This document shows positions 37,105 to 46,043 of a stretch of DNA of 64,000 nt, piece by piece (position 1 is the first letter of the stretch; the number at the start of each line of letters is the position of its first letter). Source of the stretch: Planctomycetales bacterium (GTDB lineage Bacteria; Planctomycetota; Planctomycetia; Planctomycetales; Planctomycetaceae); NCBI GenBank assembly GCA_026400835.1, contig JAPLOA010000049.1, positions 1 to 64,000 on the forward strand, read 5' to 3'. Under the pieces are notes generated by a model. It saw only the letters and a program-made list of their open reading frames with translations. It did no database searches and was not told the DNA's origin. A program made the position numbers and the translations under genes.

Positions 37105-37638
37105 CTAACTGGCATTTATGGACATGACACGGAGTACCGAAACAGGTAGCTTCCTGCCGGCGCTTCGAATCTCTCGAGTATCAATGACGAATTCGATCAA
37201 CGCAGCATTCGTCAACGTTCCTCCGCCGTTACTCTGAAACTCCACGACGAACACATTCTTGTTTGATGAGATTATTCGGAACCTTCTGAACCCCTGACCA
37301 GCACTGCCTGAGCACTCAGCCCAGTCTCCGTTCATTACGACTGTCGTCAGGTCAAACTGATTTCGATTTTTCTTGACCGCATCCAAATTGATTTCGGTAA
37401 CGACAGGCTGTTCCGAATCAGAATTCCAGCAGGTCACCAGTTCAAAAACGGCCGGATGAATCCTGCGAACGTCGGGTACGTCATCAGCCTTATCATCATT
37501 GCGAATGAGAGCCGCCGTCAGAAAGATAGCCACACTCAGGTACTGACTGATTGTTGTCACAAGAAGACAATCTGTTGAGAAAGGAAGAATAAAATCCGAG
37601 CCCGCAACAATCTGCTCGATTAACTGTAACTCGGACAC
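37105..37638 (-). CDS. Hypothetical protein with one probable membrane helix
   Basis: This protein is about 177 residues from a GTG at 37638. The frame is open back to an ATG at 37776, but that extra N-terminus is encoded by a dispersed repeat ('ASSRRSETSALTG') and is unlikely to be native. A hydrophobic stretch 'ISQYLSVAIFLTAALI' follows early. The remainder reads like a secreted beta-rich domain ('DLTTVVMNGDWAECSGSAGQ' and 'NVFVVEFQSNGGGTLTNAAL'). No family is recognised. The start is uncertain and no clear ribosome-binding site was found. Confidence 0.45.
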   Translation of the reverse strand: MSELQLIEQIVAGSDFILPFSTDCLLVTTISQYLSVAIFLTAALIRNDDKADDVPDVRRIHPAVFELVTCWNSDSEQPVVTEINLDAVKKNRNQFDLTTVVMNGDWAECSGSAGQGFRRFRIISSNKNVFVVEFQSNGGGTLTNAALIEFVIDTREIRSAGRKLPVSVLRVMSINAS

Positions 37639-37697
37639 CGCTGCATGTCTGCCCGCGTTTTTTTTAGTCCAACCACTGAGGATTGACCCCGTCAAAG

Positions 37698-37740
37698 CAG
37701 ACGTCTCGCTCCGCCGAGACGAAGCCTTGCAGCAGGCCCA
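37698..37740 (+). repeat. GTCTCGCTCCGCCGAGAC repeat family, copy 3
   Basis: GCAGAC with the palindromic core then GAAGCCTTGCAGCAGGCCCA is the fullest plus-strand copy. It lies upstream of the hypothetical gene and extends its reading frame artefactually. Confidence 0.7.
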
Positions 37741-37828
37741 CTGCATGCTGTCCTCGGGGGCAAGAATCAAAAACACTCATCCATACAAAGTGCGGGGCGG
37801 CCCGGTTTTGCCAGCACCATGTGCAAGA

Positions 37829-37863
37829 AGCAAGGCTCATCTCGGCGGAGCGAGATGGCTACA
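37829..37863 (-). repeat. GTCTCGCTCCGCCGAGAC repeat family, copy 4
   Basis: This inverted copy, AGCAAGGCTCATCTCGGCGG followed by AGCGAGATGGCTAC, faces copy 3 about 90 bases away. The pair flanks a short non-coding interval. Confidence 0.65.
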
Positions 37864-37917
37864 TTGATTCAGGAAAAAATCAACGTTGTTTGAAGCGCAG
37901 TGCTCTCGCGTAAAAGA

Positions 37918-39624
37918 CTATTCCGGCACATAAATTCGGATGTCGTCGAAGTTGCCGATGTCGTCGAAGGAGCCGAAGCCAACTCGTCCTTCGCCAAAGG
38001 TCTTGTCGGTTGCGGTCATGGAGGGTGTCTTCAGATCATCGAAATAGACCGTGATTTCCCCGCTGTCGGCGTTGCGAATGATACGGGCTTGATGCCAGCC
38101 GTCGGTCCACGGAGTTCCCGCGGTGGTCTTTGTTGAGATCTTCTTACGAGCTTCGTTGTTCACGATAAAGATCTGATTCGCATGGTCATCCGCCTTCTTG
38201 CCGAAGTGCACGTAGTAAAGATGGGAATCATCCTGATAGCCGAAGAACAGACACAGTGACTGATGATCATAAGTTGGAATCGTCGACTGAAACTTAATGT
38301 CCATCACAAAGCTGGAAACCTTAAGGTCGCGAATCAGATTCCGATTCAGAGGTGAGCGAAACGGTGGCTTGAAGTCGCTGTTGCGTTTGGTGAGAGCAAT
38401 CACCTGATTTCCATTCTGTTCCAGAAGACTCCAGGCAGACTTGTCCGTAGGTTCGTAGCGATCGGTCGCTTTGTCTTCAAAATTGTGTTCGAAAACCAGC
38501 TTCATGCCGGCTGGTGGTTCAACATCGGCGGTCGCGGCTGCAAGTTCTTCACAATGAGCCAGAGCGATCAGGCAGTAAGCCGTGACCAGATTAGGATCAC
38601 CTTCGTACCAGCGATCGGCTTCGTTCAGCCAGCTGCCGTTCTTCTGCTGCAGTGACGCAAGCTTGCCGGACAGCTCCTGCTTCCACAGATGCTTCGCGCC
38701 TTTGTCGTCTTCGAACTCTTCATTACCCAGCGCCGACATCGTTTTGGCCATCGTCTGGTAATAGTAGTACAGCCCCTGCTGGCCCATGTTTGGGTTTTCT
38801 TCGAGAGTGTAATGCTTCTTCAGCCAGGCGGTTGCGGCTTTCACACGTTGATCGTCTTTCGTCAGGCCCGCATAGATCATGCTCTTCAGGCCAGCATAAG
38901 TGATGCTGCCGTAGGATTTGTGACCGCCATTTTCCGTGGTGCCCGCTTTGGATTCACCACCTTTGGCCGGAGTATAGATGAAACCGCCGTCGTTCACTTT
39001 GCCGGCATACGGTAGTTGATTGTGCTGTGACTCCAGATTCTGCGCCCGAGAAACGAAGATCAATGCTCGCTGCATGGCGGGATCATCATTAGCGACTCCC
39101 GCTTTCTTCAGTGCTTCGATCAGGAATTGAGTATTCGACATGTCCGGACGCTGCTTGCTGTCGTAGCCGCCTCCGCCAAAGGCTCCGTCTGTTGTTTCGA
39201 TGCCTTCGCCTTCGTCCCACTGGAGACCTCGCAGAAAGTTCTCAGCCTTCTTGATCACATCGTTAAATCGACCGTCCGCGTTCGCTTCCGACAACGCCAG
39301 AATCGCGATGCAGGTTTCATAGTTCTGATGACGACTTTCGGCAGTGTGAATTCCGCCCGAGGCCTGCTGCTTCGAAACGATGAAGTCGAGCCCCTTCTTC
39401 ACCACAGCATCGTCGACACCTTTGCCGGACATCAACAGCGATGTTGTTACAAGGCCTGTGATACCGACAGCATCGGAATTCGTCCATGATCCATCGGCCG
39501 CTTGAGTGACCTCGAGAAACTGCAGGCCCTTCTGCTGCATTTCATCGATCGTCTGCGCGGCGGCTGATACAGGTTCAGTAAAGAATAAAAGGCCACAGAG
39601 AACCGTCGTCAGTATTGTGCGCAT
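37918..39624 (-). CDS. Secreted alpha/alpha-toroid (prenyltransferase/squalene-oxidase-repeat) protein with C-terminal LamG-like domain
   Basis: This 568-residue protein has a signal peptide (1-23). Residues about 25-355 hold prenyltransferase/squalene-cyclase-type repeats: 'GLQFLEVTQAADGSWTNSDA', 'GLDFIVSKQQASGGIHTAES' and 'LQQKNGSWLNEADRWYEGDP'. The catalytic DxDD of cyclases is not seen, so this is probably a binding or structural toroid. The C-terminal 200 residues ('MKLVFEHNFEDKATDRYEPT' and 'SHLYYVHFGKKADDHANQIF') form a LamG/DUF1080-like jelly roll for carbohydrate or glycan contact. It is likely periplasmic or exported. The fusion recurs in Planctomycetes; its role is unknown. Confidence 0.78.
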   Translation of the reverse strand: MRTILTTVLCGLLFFTEPVSAAAQTIDEMQQKGLQFLEVTQAADGSWTNSDAVGITGLVTTSLLMSGKGVDDAVVKKGLDFIVSKQQASGGIHTAESRHQNYETCIAILALSEANADGRFNDVIKKAENFLRGLQWDEGEGIETTDGAFGGGGYDSKQRPDMSNTQFLIEALKKAGVANDDPAMQRALIFVSRAQNLESQHNQLPYAGKVNDGGFIYTPAKGGESKAGTTENGGHKSYGSITYAGLKSMIYAGLTKDDQRVKAATAWLKKHYTLEENPNMGQQGLYYYYQTMAKTMSALGNEEFEDDKGAKHLWKQELSGKLASLQQKNGSWLNEADRWYEGDPNLVTAYCLIALAHCEELAAATADVEPPAGMKLVFEHNFEDKATDRYEPTDKSAWSLLEQNGNQVIALTKRNSDFKPPFRSPLNRNLIRDLKVSSFVMDIKFQSTIPTYDHQSLCLFFGYQDDSHLYYVHFGKKADDHANQIFIVNNEARKKISTKTTAGTPWTDGWHQARIIRNADSGEITVYFDDLKTPSMTATDKTFGEGRVGFGSFDDIGNFDDIRIYVPE

Positions 39625-39825
39625 CGTGGGTTCGCCGAACGAAAAGCTTGGGGTGGAAGAGCTCGTGTGCTCAGTATCATACTCACGGTTTGGACGTGCG
39701 GAATGACGCGACGCCCGGAATTCCGGTCGGGGAGGCGACTTTCAGGGCATTGCGACAATGAGTCGCCGGGAACATTCACGTGGAATAGGCCGTTACCGCG
39801 GGTTTCGGCACGCTAGTGGGCCATA

Positions 39826-39889
39826 GTTTAACGGCAAGCCGCAGGCGATAGTTGTTTATTTCTGCAACGCCTGCGGCTTGCCGTTAAAC
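39826..39889. repeat. GTTTAACGGCAAGCCGCAGG palindromic repeat, full copy
   Basis: GTTTAACGGCAAGCCGCAGG CG (39826-39847) pairs perfectly with the inverse arm ending TTAAAC at 39889 around a 20-base loop. It lies just beyond the 3' end of the DUF1501 gene and could also act as its transcript end. Confidence 0.8.
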
Positions 39890-39914
39890 GATACAATGCA
39901 GGGCATCTCACTGA

Positions 39915-41369
39915 CTACGTCAGCCCCGGAATCGGTTCGCCGTGATAAACCTGATGCGGACGATTGACCTGGTCGTACCAAGCTACGGTTTGAGGCAGCC
40001 CGAGCGACTGATAGATCGTCGCGGCAAAATTCTCCGGAGTCTGCGGATCATACTCGGGATAGGCCCCAATCGAATCCGTCGCTCCCACAATTCGCCCGCC
40101 CTGAACACCACCGCCGGCAAGGAAAATCGACTGCACATTGCCCCAGTGATCTCGCCCAGCGGTTTTGTAATGGCTTGGCAGCAATGAGACCTTTGGAGTT
40201 CGCCCGAACTCACCGGCCATGACAATCAGAGTATTCTCCAGCAGGCCCGACTCATGCAAATCATCCAGCAACGCGCTGAGAGCTCGATCGGTTGGCGGGA
40301 ATAGATTATCGCGAAGATGTGGAAACGCGTTGCCGTGAGTATCCCAGGTTTCATCGTTGCCAAGATTGACCTGGACCAGATTCACTCCCGCTTCAACGAG
40401 TCGACGTGCCATCAGCAATGACCAGCCGAAGGAATTCTTCCCGTAGCGATCCTGAACAGCATCATCAGCACGTGTTACATCCAGCGATTCACGCACTTTC
40501 GGATCGACCAGCAGTGAGATCGCCCCCTGACGATAACGATCAAACTCCGTTGTGCTGGCTCCAGCTTCAAGTACGCTGCATTGACGTTCGAGCTGTCCCA
40601 GCAGGGAGACTCGTTTATCCAGTTGCGGGCGAGTCATCCCGTGGGGAAGGTTGAGGCTGGGAGCTTCGAAGATGCGAGCATCTTTGTCGCCTCGATCCTG
40701 ATGATCAAATCGATGCGTCGGAAACGCGCCGTAAGACGTGGAATGAAACGGGGATGCTTCAATGAACCATGGATTGCGATTGGCTCCCATGATTCCGGAA
40801 AACTGCCCCGGAAGTACACGTCCGGAATAGTGGACCAACTGTTCAGGCAGCACCGCCGCTGTCGGCAGATTGTTGCGTGCCGTGGTGACGCCACCGGCGA
40901 CTGCGGCGATACTTGGCCAGTCCAGAGGGCGAGGCAGACTGGGATTAAATCCCTGCGGCAGATCACTGCGCCCGGTGAGCATCATATGATGGCCGGCTGA
41001 GTGATCATTCGTTGTGTGCGATAACGTTCGGCAGACAGACCAGAGTTGACTTCGCAGTGCGAGGCCCGGAAGGTGTTCGCAAATTTGCAGTCCGGGTGTT
41101 TGAGTTGCGATCGGCTGGAACTCACCGCGAATCTCGGCCGGTGCATTTGGCTTCGGGTCAAAACTGTCATGCTGCGACAGCCCGCCAGACAAAAAAATGT
41201 AGATGCACGCACGGAACGGCTGTGAAGCAGACTGCGTTCCGGCCGCCATGGCCTGCAGGCCTGCCATATGATTCATACCGAGCCCAAGTAGCCCAATGCT
41301 TCCCGCCTGGACAGCATGACGACGTGCGATTCGTGGATGATGGCAAGAGATAGAGTTGCTCGGCATCAT
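39915..41369 (-). CDS. DUF1501 family protein, Tat-exported
   Basis: This 484-residue protein starts at the ATG at 41369, with GGAG 6 bases upstream; a TTG further up is less likely. An 'ARRHAVQAGSIGLLGLGM' N-terminus resembles a Tat signal. DUF1501 (sulfatase/alkaline-phosphatase-like) motifs are visible: 'CIYIFLSGGLSQHDSFDPKP', 'SHTTNDHSAGHHMMLTGRSD', 'VNLGNDETWDTHGNAFPHL' and 'LIVMAGEFGRTPKV'. The family is expanded in Planctomycetes and usually linked to DUF1549/DUF1553 proteins. The conserved Asp/His residues suggest a metal-dependent hydrolase. Here it stands alone. Confidence 0.92.
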   Translation of the reverse strand: MMPSNSISCHHPRIARRHAVQAGSIGLLGLGMNHMAGLQAMAAGTQSASQPFRACIYIFLSGGLSQHDSFDPKPNAPAEIRGEFQPIATQTPGLQICEHLPGLALRSQLWSVCRTLSHTTNDHSAGHHMMLTGRSDLPQGFNPSLPRPLDWPSIAAVAGGVTTARNNLPTAAVLPEQLVHYSGRVLPGQFSGIMGANRNPWFIEASPFHSTSYGAFPTHRFDHQDRGDKDARIFEAPSLNLPHGMTRPQLDKRVSLLGQLERQCSVLEAGASTTEFDRYRQGAISLLVDPKVRESLDVTRADDAVQDRYGKNSFGWSLLMARRLVEAGVNLVQVNLGNDETWDTHGNAFPHLRDNLFPPTDRALSALLDDLHESGLLENTLIVMAGEFGRTPKVSLLPSHYKTAGRDHWGNVQSIFLAGGGVQGGRIVGATDSIGAYPEYDPQTPENFAATIYQSLGLPQTVAWYDQVNRPHQVYHGEPIPGLT

Positions 41370-41636
41370 CGGAAACTCCGGCAAGCTTGTGGACTCAGGG
41401 GGTGAATCAGGTGTGGGGCGGGATCTAAAGCTTAGTCAGATTTTTGCGATATGACAGCCCCAATCGAGGGCCCCGAACAGAATCTCGCTGGATATTTTTC
41501 AACCCTGTGGGGTGAGCAGATTTGGTCGAATGTTCAGGCGCCTTAATTCCTTCGTGTTTCGTTTCTCGCGGTGTCGAATTCAGGGTATCCTTCAGGTCCT
41601 CGGCGTTATGCCACAACCTGCCTTCGGAGCCTCTCC

Positions 41637-44600
41637 ATGTCTGCCTTGTCGATGTTCTCCCTGCCGATTGTGTGTCTTGTGGGTCTGCTGTTTCAGGACG
41701 CACCTCGTCCTGATCTCGTGAATTCGATCGAACAACAACGTGGCGGGAGACACTGGATTGATCAGCCGACGGATCCTCCGAAGTCTCCGGAAGAATCCTT
41801 CAAGTGCTTTCAGATTGAGCCCGGATTCAAAATCGAGCTGGTGGCGTGCGAGCCCCTGGTGATGGATCCGGTGGCGATTGACTTTGATCACAAAGGACGA
41901 ATGTTTGTTGTTGAGTACGGCGACTATCCCATCGGCCCGAAGGATCCCGAAGCGAAAGCGTTGTCACAGGTGGTGCTGCTGGAAGACACCGATGCCGATG
42001 GTCGGATGGATAAGCGAACGGTCTACGCCCCGCATCTGAAGTTTTGCCACAGCCTGCTGGCGTTTCGAGATGGCGTACTGGCCTGCACGGAAACTCAGAT
42101 CATGTATCTGGCCGATACCGATGGTGATAACGTCGCGGATGTGCGAGAAGTCTGGTTCGATGGATTTACACCGGCTCATCCGCAAATGCAGATCGGGTGT
42201 CCTCGTTACGGTTTCGACAACTGGATTTATCTGACCTACGGCCACGGCAAAATCCGTTGTACTCGACCTGGATTTGAAACGACTGAGCCCGTTGAGATTC
42301 CTCGTGTCGATTTCCGATTTCATCCAGACACGATGAAGTTCGAAGCGATCTCCGGAGCTGGTCAGTTCGGCAACACAATTGATAACTTCGGGCATCGCTA
42401 TTTCAGTTCAAACCGCAATCCGATCATGACTGATGTTCTGTCGCTGGCTGAGGTGCAGCAGAATCCGTTTGCGGGAGTGAGTGTTGGGCATACCGATGTC
42501 GGGCCGGCCGGTGAGAAGACTCGTGTGTATCCCATTGTTCCGATGAAGAGCAATTGGCTTTCTCACGCAGGCACTCACACGTCAGCCTGCGGAGTCACGG
42601 CCTATCGCGGCGGACAGTTTGGTCCCGAGTCCGACTATAGCGTCTTTGTCTGTGAGCCTGTCGGTCACCTGGTGACTCGAAACATCATCGAATCGATGGG
42701 CGGCACGGTCACATCTCGCCGAGCCCGTGAAAACGCGGATTTTCTTGCATCGACTGACACTTGGTTTCGCCCAGCGAGTCTGGCAACAGGCCCTGACGGT
42801 GCCTTGTATTTGGCGGACATGTATCGCTTGTGGGTCGAGCATCCTAAGTTCGTGCCGGATGATGTGGCGGCTAAGATGGACTGGCGAGCCGGTGAAGATA
42901 AAGGTCGCATCTGGCGAATCGTTGCGGAGAAGGCTCCTGACGTGAAGCCGTTTGTGACTCCAAAGACCACCGAAGATCTGGTGACGATGCTCAGCGATGG
43001 CAACGGCTGGCGAAGAATGCTGGCTCAGCGATTGCTGGTGGAAGGCAAGCGATCGGATGCAGAGAAGTCGTTGCGAGCTGAAGTGAGGAATGCAGCGCAG
43101 CCCTCGGGGGGATCGTTGTTTCGCAAGGCTCCACTCCATTCTTTGTGGACGTTGAATGGACTTGGCCTCTTGAACGCTGAGGATCTGCAGGCGGCCACTT
43201 CGATGACAATCGACGGTGGCCCGATCGGGACACTGAACCGAGATGCTGTCAAACTGATCCGCATGGAGCATTCCGGCAACAAGGATCTGCAGGCCAGTGT
43301 TGCTCGTCAGTTGGGAAATCCAAATGGTGAAACACGCATGCAGGCAATTCTTGCATACGACTGGACGAATCCCGAGATCACCTCAATGCGGGACTTCGCG
43401 GCCCATAACATCGACGACGTTTGGCTTCAGCGAGCTTTGTTGATGGCCGCGCCAAATCGTGCGGCGGACCTGGCTTCTGCGGTGGTTTATCACTCTCGGA
43501 AGGATGCTGCGACCGCTGCAACTCGCACGGACTTTCTTCGCCAACTGGCCTTGAACGTGGCCGTGCGAGGTGATGTTGAACAATTGAAAAAGCTGGCCGG
43601 TGTCGTCGGTGAAAGTCCGGAATCGGGACTTTGGTGGCAAACGGCGATTGTCATTGGGTTGGCCGACGGATTGCCTCGCTGTCAGAACGCGGAAATCCCA
43701 AAGAGCCTGGCTGCGTTTCTTCAGACGCCGCCCACAGAGCTAGAGGATTCTGTGTCGCCGATTGAAAAGGTCGTGAAGCTCGCCTCGGAAACGGCCGTGA
43801 ACAAATCTCTCAGCGATGTTGATCGCATCGCTGCCATGGGCCTGATGTCTCATCTCCCTCCGGAAGCCCTGACGACAGCTCTGGAAGCGTTGGTAAAGCC
43901 GGGCGAATCATCGGGATGTCAACGAGCGGCCATCGACGCGGCGCGTCGCAGTGGCCGACCGGAATTGTCTGCCATCGTGCTGGCTCACTGGGAGCAATTG
44001 AATCCTCAGTCTCGCTCGGCCGCTCTGGACCTGTTGCTGATGCGCAAGGAGTCTGTCACGGAACTTCTGAAGACGATGGCGGCCGGCACGATTTCCTCGT
44101 CAGCGGTTTCCATCGATCAGCGATTAATTCTGCTGCAGCATCCGGACGAAACCATTCGCATGACCGCGATTGCGTTGTTCGGTGGAACGGTTTCGGCGAA
44201 TCGAAAGGCCGTCGCTGAAGAGTATGCAAAAGCTCTGGAACTGAAGGGCGACGTGACTCGTGGAGCGGCCATCTTCGAAAAGACCTGCAGCAAATGCCAT
44301 CGCATTGGAACAGTCGGCCACAACGTTGGGCCTGACATCAGCGATACTCGAGCTCGTGCCAGAGATGCTTTGCTGTACGACGTGCTGGATCCAAACCGAC
44401 GAGTTGACCCGCAGTTTACCGAATACGTCGTGGTGACCACCGATGGGCGACTGCTGAACGGCCTGATGATTGCAGAATCGACAGACTCGGTCACACTTCG
44501 CCAGCCCGAAGGTCGTGAGCAAACGATTGCTCGCAGTGACATCGAGGAATTTAAGACAACGAACAAGTCTTTGATGCCCGAAGGAATTGAACGCGACGTG

Positions 44601-44648
44601 ACCGTGGAACAAATGGCCGACGTGCTGGAGTTCCTGAAGGGGCGATAA
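41637..44648 (+). CDS. PVC-type membrane-bound dehydrogenase with HEAT-like repeats and C-terminal cytochrome c
   Basis: This 1,003-residue exported protein starts at the ATG at 41637 (GGAG 7 bases upstream; signal peptide 'MSALSMFSLPIVCLVGLLFQ'), not at the upstream GTG. The N-terminal 50-420 is the beta-propeller 'membrane-bound dehydrogenase' domain: 'PDPVAIDFDHKGRMFVVEYG'-type blades and 'GPDGALYLADMYR'. The middle 430-830 is helical, HEAT-like. The C-terminal haem domain has 'CSKCHRIG' (CxxCH) with 'NVGPDISD' and 'PQFTEYVVVTTDGRLLNGLM'. It is a periplasmic electron-transfer oxidoreductase, probably for sugars or alcohols; substrate unknown. The family is characteristic of Planctomycetes and Verrucomicrobia. 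Confidence 0.9.
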   Translation: MSALSMFSLPIVCLVGLLFQDAPRPDLVNSIEQQRGGRHWIDQPTDPPKSPEESFKCFQIEPGFKIELVACEPLVMDPVAIDFDHKGRMFVVEYGDYPIGPKDPEAKALSQVVLLEDTDADGRMDKRTVYAPHLKFCHSLLAFRDGVLACTETQIMYLADTDGDNVADVREVWFDGFTPAHPQMQIGCPRYGFDNWIYLTYGHGKIRCTRPGFETTEPVEIPRVDFRFHPDTMKFEAISGAGQFGNTIDNFGHRYFSSNRNPIMTDVLSLAEVQQNPFAGVSVGHTDVGPAGEKTRVYPIVPMKSNWLSHAGTHTSACGVTAYRGGQFGPESDYSVFVCEPVGHLVTRNIIESMGGTVTSRRARENADFLASTDTWFRPASLATGPDGALYLADMYRLWVEHPKFVPDDVAAKMDWRAGEDKGRIWRIVAEKAPDVKPFVTPKTTEDLVTMLSDGNGWRRMLAQRLLVEGKRSDAEKSLRAEVRNAAQPSGGSLFRKAPLHSLWTLNGLGLLNAEDLQAATSMTIDGGPIGTLNRDAVKLIRMEHSGNKDLQASVARQLGNPNGETRMQAILAYDWTNPEITSMRDFAAHNIDDVWLQRALLMAAPNRAADLASAVVYHSRKDAATAATRTDFLRQLALNVAVRGDVEQLKKLAGVVGESPESGLWWQTAIVIGLADGLPRCQNAEIPKSLAAFLQTPPTELEDSVSPIEKVVKLASETAVNKSLSDVDRIAAMGLMSHLPPEALTTALEALVKPGESSGCQRAAIDAARRSGRPELSAIVLAHWEQLNPQSRSAALDLLLMRKESVTELLKTMAAGTISSSAVSIDQRLILLQHPDETIRMTAIALFGGTVSANRKAVAEEYAKALELKGDVTRGAAIFEKTCSKCHRIGTVGHNVGPDISDTRARARDALLYDVLDPNRRVDPQFTEYVVVTTDGRLLNGLMIAESTDSVTLRQPEGREQTIARSDIEEFKTTNKSLMPEGIERDVTVEQMADVLEFLKGR

Positions 44649-44668
44649 GAGGGGATTCGGCTTGTAGC

Positions 44669-44750
44669 GTTGGCTTTAGCCAACGGTGCAGTACACTAAC
44701 TCGACTTTCACCAATCCAGTCTGTTGACGCCACTCAGCTTGCCTGAGTGG
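44669..44750. repeat. Two short palindromes downstream of the haem protein gene
   Basis: GTTGGCTTTAGCCAAC (44669-44684) and CCACTCAG-CTTGC-CTGAGTGG (44730-44750) are small hairpins in a 242-bp non-coding gap. Confidence 0.55.
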
Positions 44751-44781
44751 TGAAGACTTTGGACAGTCGAACTTACTCCAA

Positions 44782-44835
44782 TGCCGACTGAAGTCGGCAC
44801 TACAGGATAAGAATGTCGACTGAAGTCGGCACTAC
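44782..44835 (+). repeat. Tandem 22-bp palindromic units
   Basis: TGCCGACTGAAGTCGGCACT AC (44782-44803) and a one-base variant (44814-44835) lie 32 bases apart; each contains an inverted GCCGACT/AGTCGGC. They precede holB and create a spurious upstream ATG in its frame. Confidence 0.7.
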
Positions 44836-44890
44836 GAATTGGCAATCGTACGCTCGTTGTTGGCAATCGATAAGAGGAACAGGTTTATCT

Positions 44891-45949
44891 GTGACATCCG
44901 CGTGGGACGCATTAAAAGGGCATCAGGAACAGCGAGCGTTGTTCGAACGTTCGGTGCAGCGCGGGCGGTTGTCGCATGCGTATGTTCTGGCGGGATCGGA
45001 TGGCATCGGTAAGCGAAAGTTCGCTCGATTGCTGGCTCAGTCGATGTTCTGTCGCGAGCGTAAGCCTGATGAGATCGACGCCTGCGGTGAATGCCGAGCG
45101 TGTCGCAGTTTTATCGCGGGCACCTGGCCCGACTATATTGAGATCGGCCTTCCGGCCGGCAAATCCGTCATCCCGATTGAACTCATCGCGGGTGATAGCG
45201 ACAAACGAGGCCGTGAGGGTTTGTGCTTTGAGTTGTCGATGTCTCCACAAGCGTCTGATCGCCGAGTCGCCATTATCAACGATGCGCATCGGATGAATGC
45301 CGAAGGAGCGAACTCGCTGCTGAAGACTCTGGAGGAACCACCCTCACAGGCTTTGATTCTGCTGGTCTGCGACAATCCGGATTCGTTGCTGCCAACGATT
45401 CGATCACGCTGTCAGGTGGTGCGATTCTTCCCGCTGACCGAGACCGATGTGAAAGATATCCTGATTGCCGAAGAGATGGTGGAGAGTCCCGAAGAAGCGG
45501 CCACGATCGCCGCCATGGCCGAAGGCAGCATTACTCTGGCTGCACAGTTGTTGAATCCGGACCTGCGACAGCTTCGCCAACTGATCAGTCAACAGCTTGA
45601 TCAACTGGAGAACATGAAGCCTGTGGAGGTTTCTAAACAAGTCACTGATGAGCTGGAACGAATCTCATCCGGAGCCGATGAACAGCGTCGCAACGGACAA
45701 TGGCTGCTGCGATTTGTCGCAGAGGTTCTGAATGGTCGTTTGCGACGACTAACCTCGGGAGATTTCTCCGACCCGTTGTTGAAGCGATTTGGCGTTCGCA
45801 ACGGCGTTGATATGCTGGCCCCGTTACTGGATCGAGTGATCTCGGCGGCTCATCAGATCGAAGGCAATTCGCCGGTCAGATTGGTGCTCGAAGCCATGTT
45901 CGACGACATCGCTCGGCAACTACGACTTGGGCCGATTTCTGCGAGATAG
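44891..45949 (+). CDS. holB: DNA polymerase III subunit delta'
   Basis: This 352-residue AAA+ clamp-loader subunit shows 'LSHAYVLAGSDGIGKRKFAR' (P-loop retained), the zinc-binding cysteines 'CRERKPDEIDACGECRAC', 'AIINDAHRMNAEGANSLLKT', 'LEEPPSQALILLVCDNPDSL' and 'LLPTIRSRCQVV' with the SRC motif. It works with DnaX and HolA to load the sliding clamp. The GTG at 44891, with AGAGGA upstream, is preferred. The open frame reaches back to an ATG at 44813, but those residues are encoded by the 22-bp repeats. The E. coli delta' lacks a working P-loop, whereas this one looks complete. Confidence 0.88.
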   Translation: MTSAWDALKGHQEQRALFERSVQRGRLSHAYVLAGSDGIGKRKFARLLAQSMFCRERKPDEIDACGECRACRSFIAGTWPDYIEIGLPAGKSVIPIELIAGDSDKRGREGLCFELSMSPQASDRRVAIINDAHRMNAEGANSLLKTLEEPPSQALILLVCDNPDSLLPTIRSRCQVVRFFPLTETDVKDILIAEEMVESPEEAATIAAMAEGSITLAAQLLNPDLRQLRQLISQQLDQLENMKPVEVSKQVTDELERISSGADEQRRNGQWLLRFVAEVLNGRLRRLTSGDFSDPLLKRFGVRNGVDMLAPLLDRVISAAHQIEGNSPVRLVLEAMFDDIARQLRLGPISAR

Positions 45950-45989
45950 AGTCTAATTTTGTAGACTGGCCACTCTTGTCCAATAAAAA

Positions 45990-46013
45990 ACGACGGGCAG
46001 AAATACCCGTCGT
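45990..46013 (-). terminator. Intrinsic terminator of the PQQ-propeller gene
   Basis: ACGACGGG and CCCGTCGT pair around an 8-base loop, followed on the minus strand by TTTTTTATT, 31 bases after the stop. It may also serve the convergent holB gene. Confidence 0.85.
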
Positions 46014-46043
46014 ACTTTGAGTCGCCTCGTGGATTGGCGGATC

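Noticed and set aside
44813-44890. Upstream ATG extension of holB
   Set aside because: The added residues are encoded by the 22-bp palindromic repeat and are not part of the conserved protein; the GTG at 44891 is better placed.
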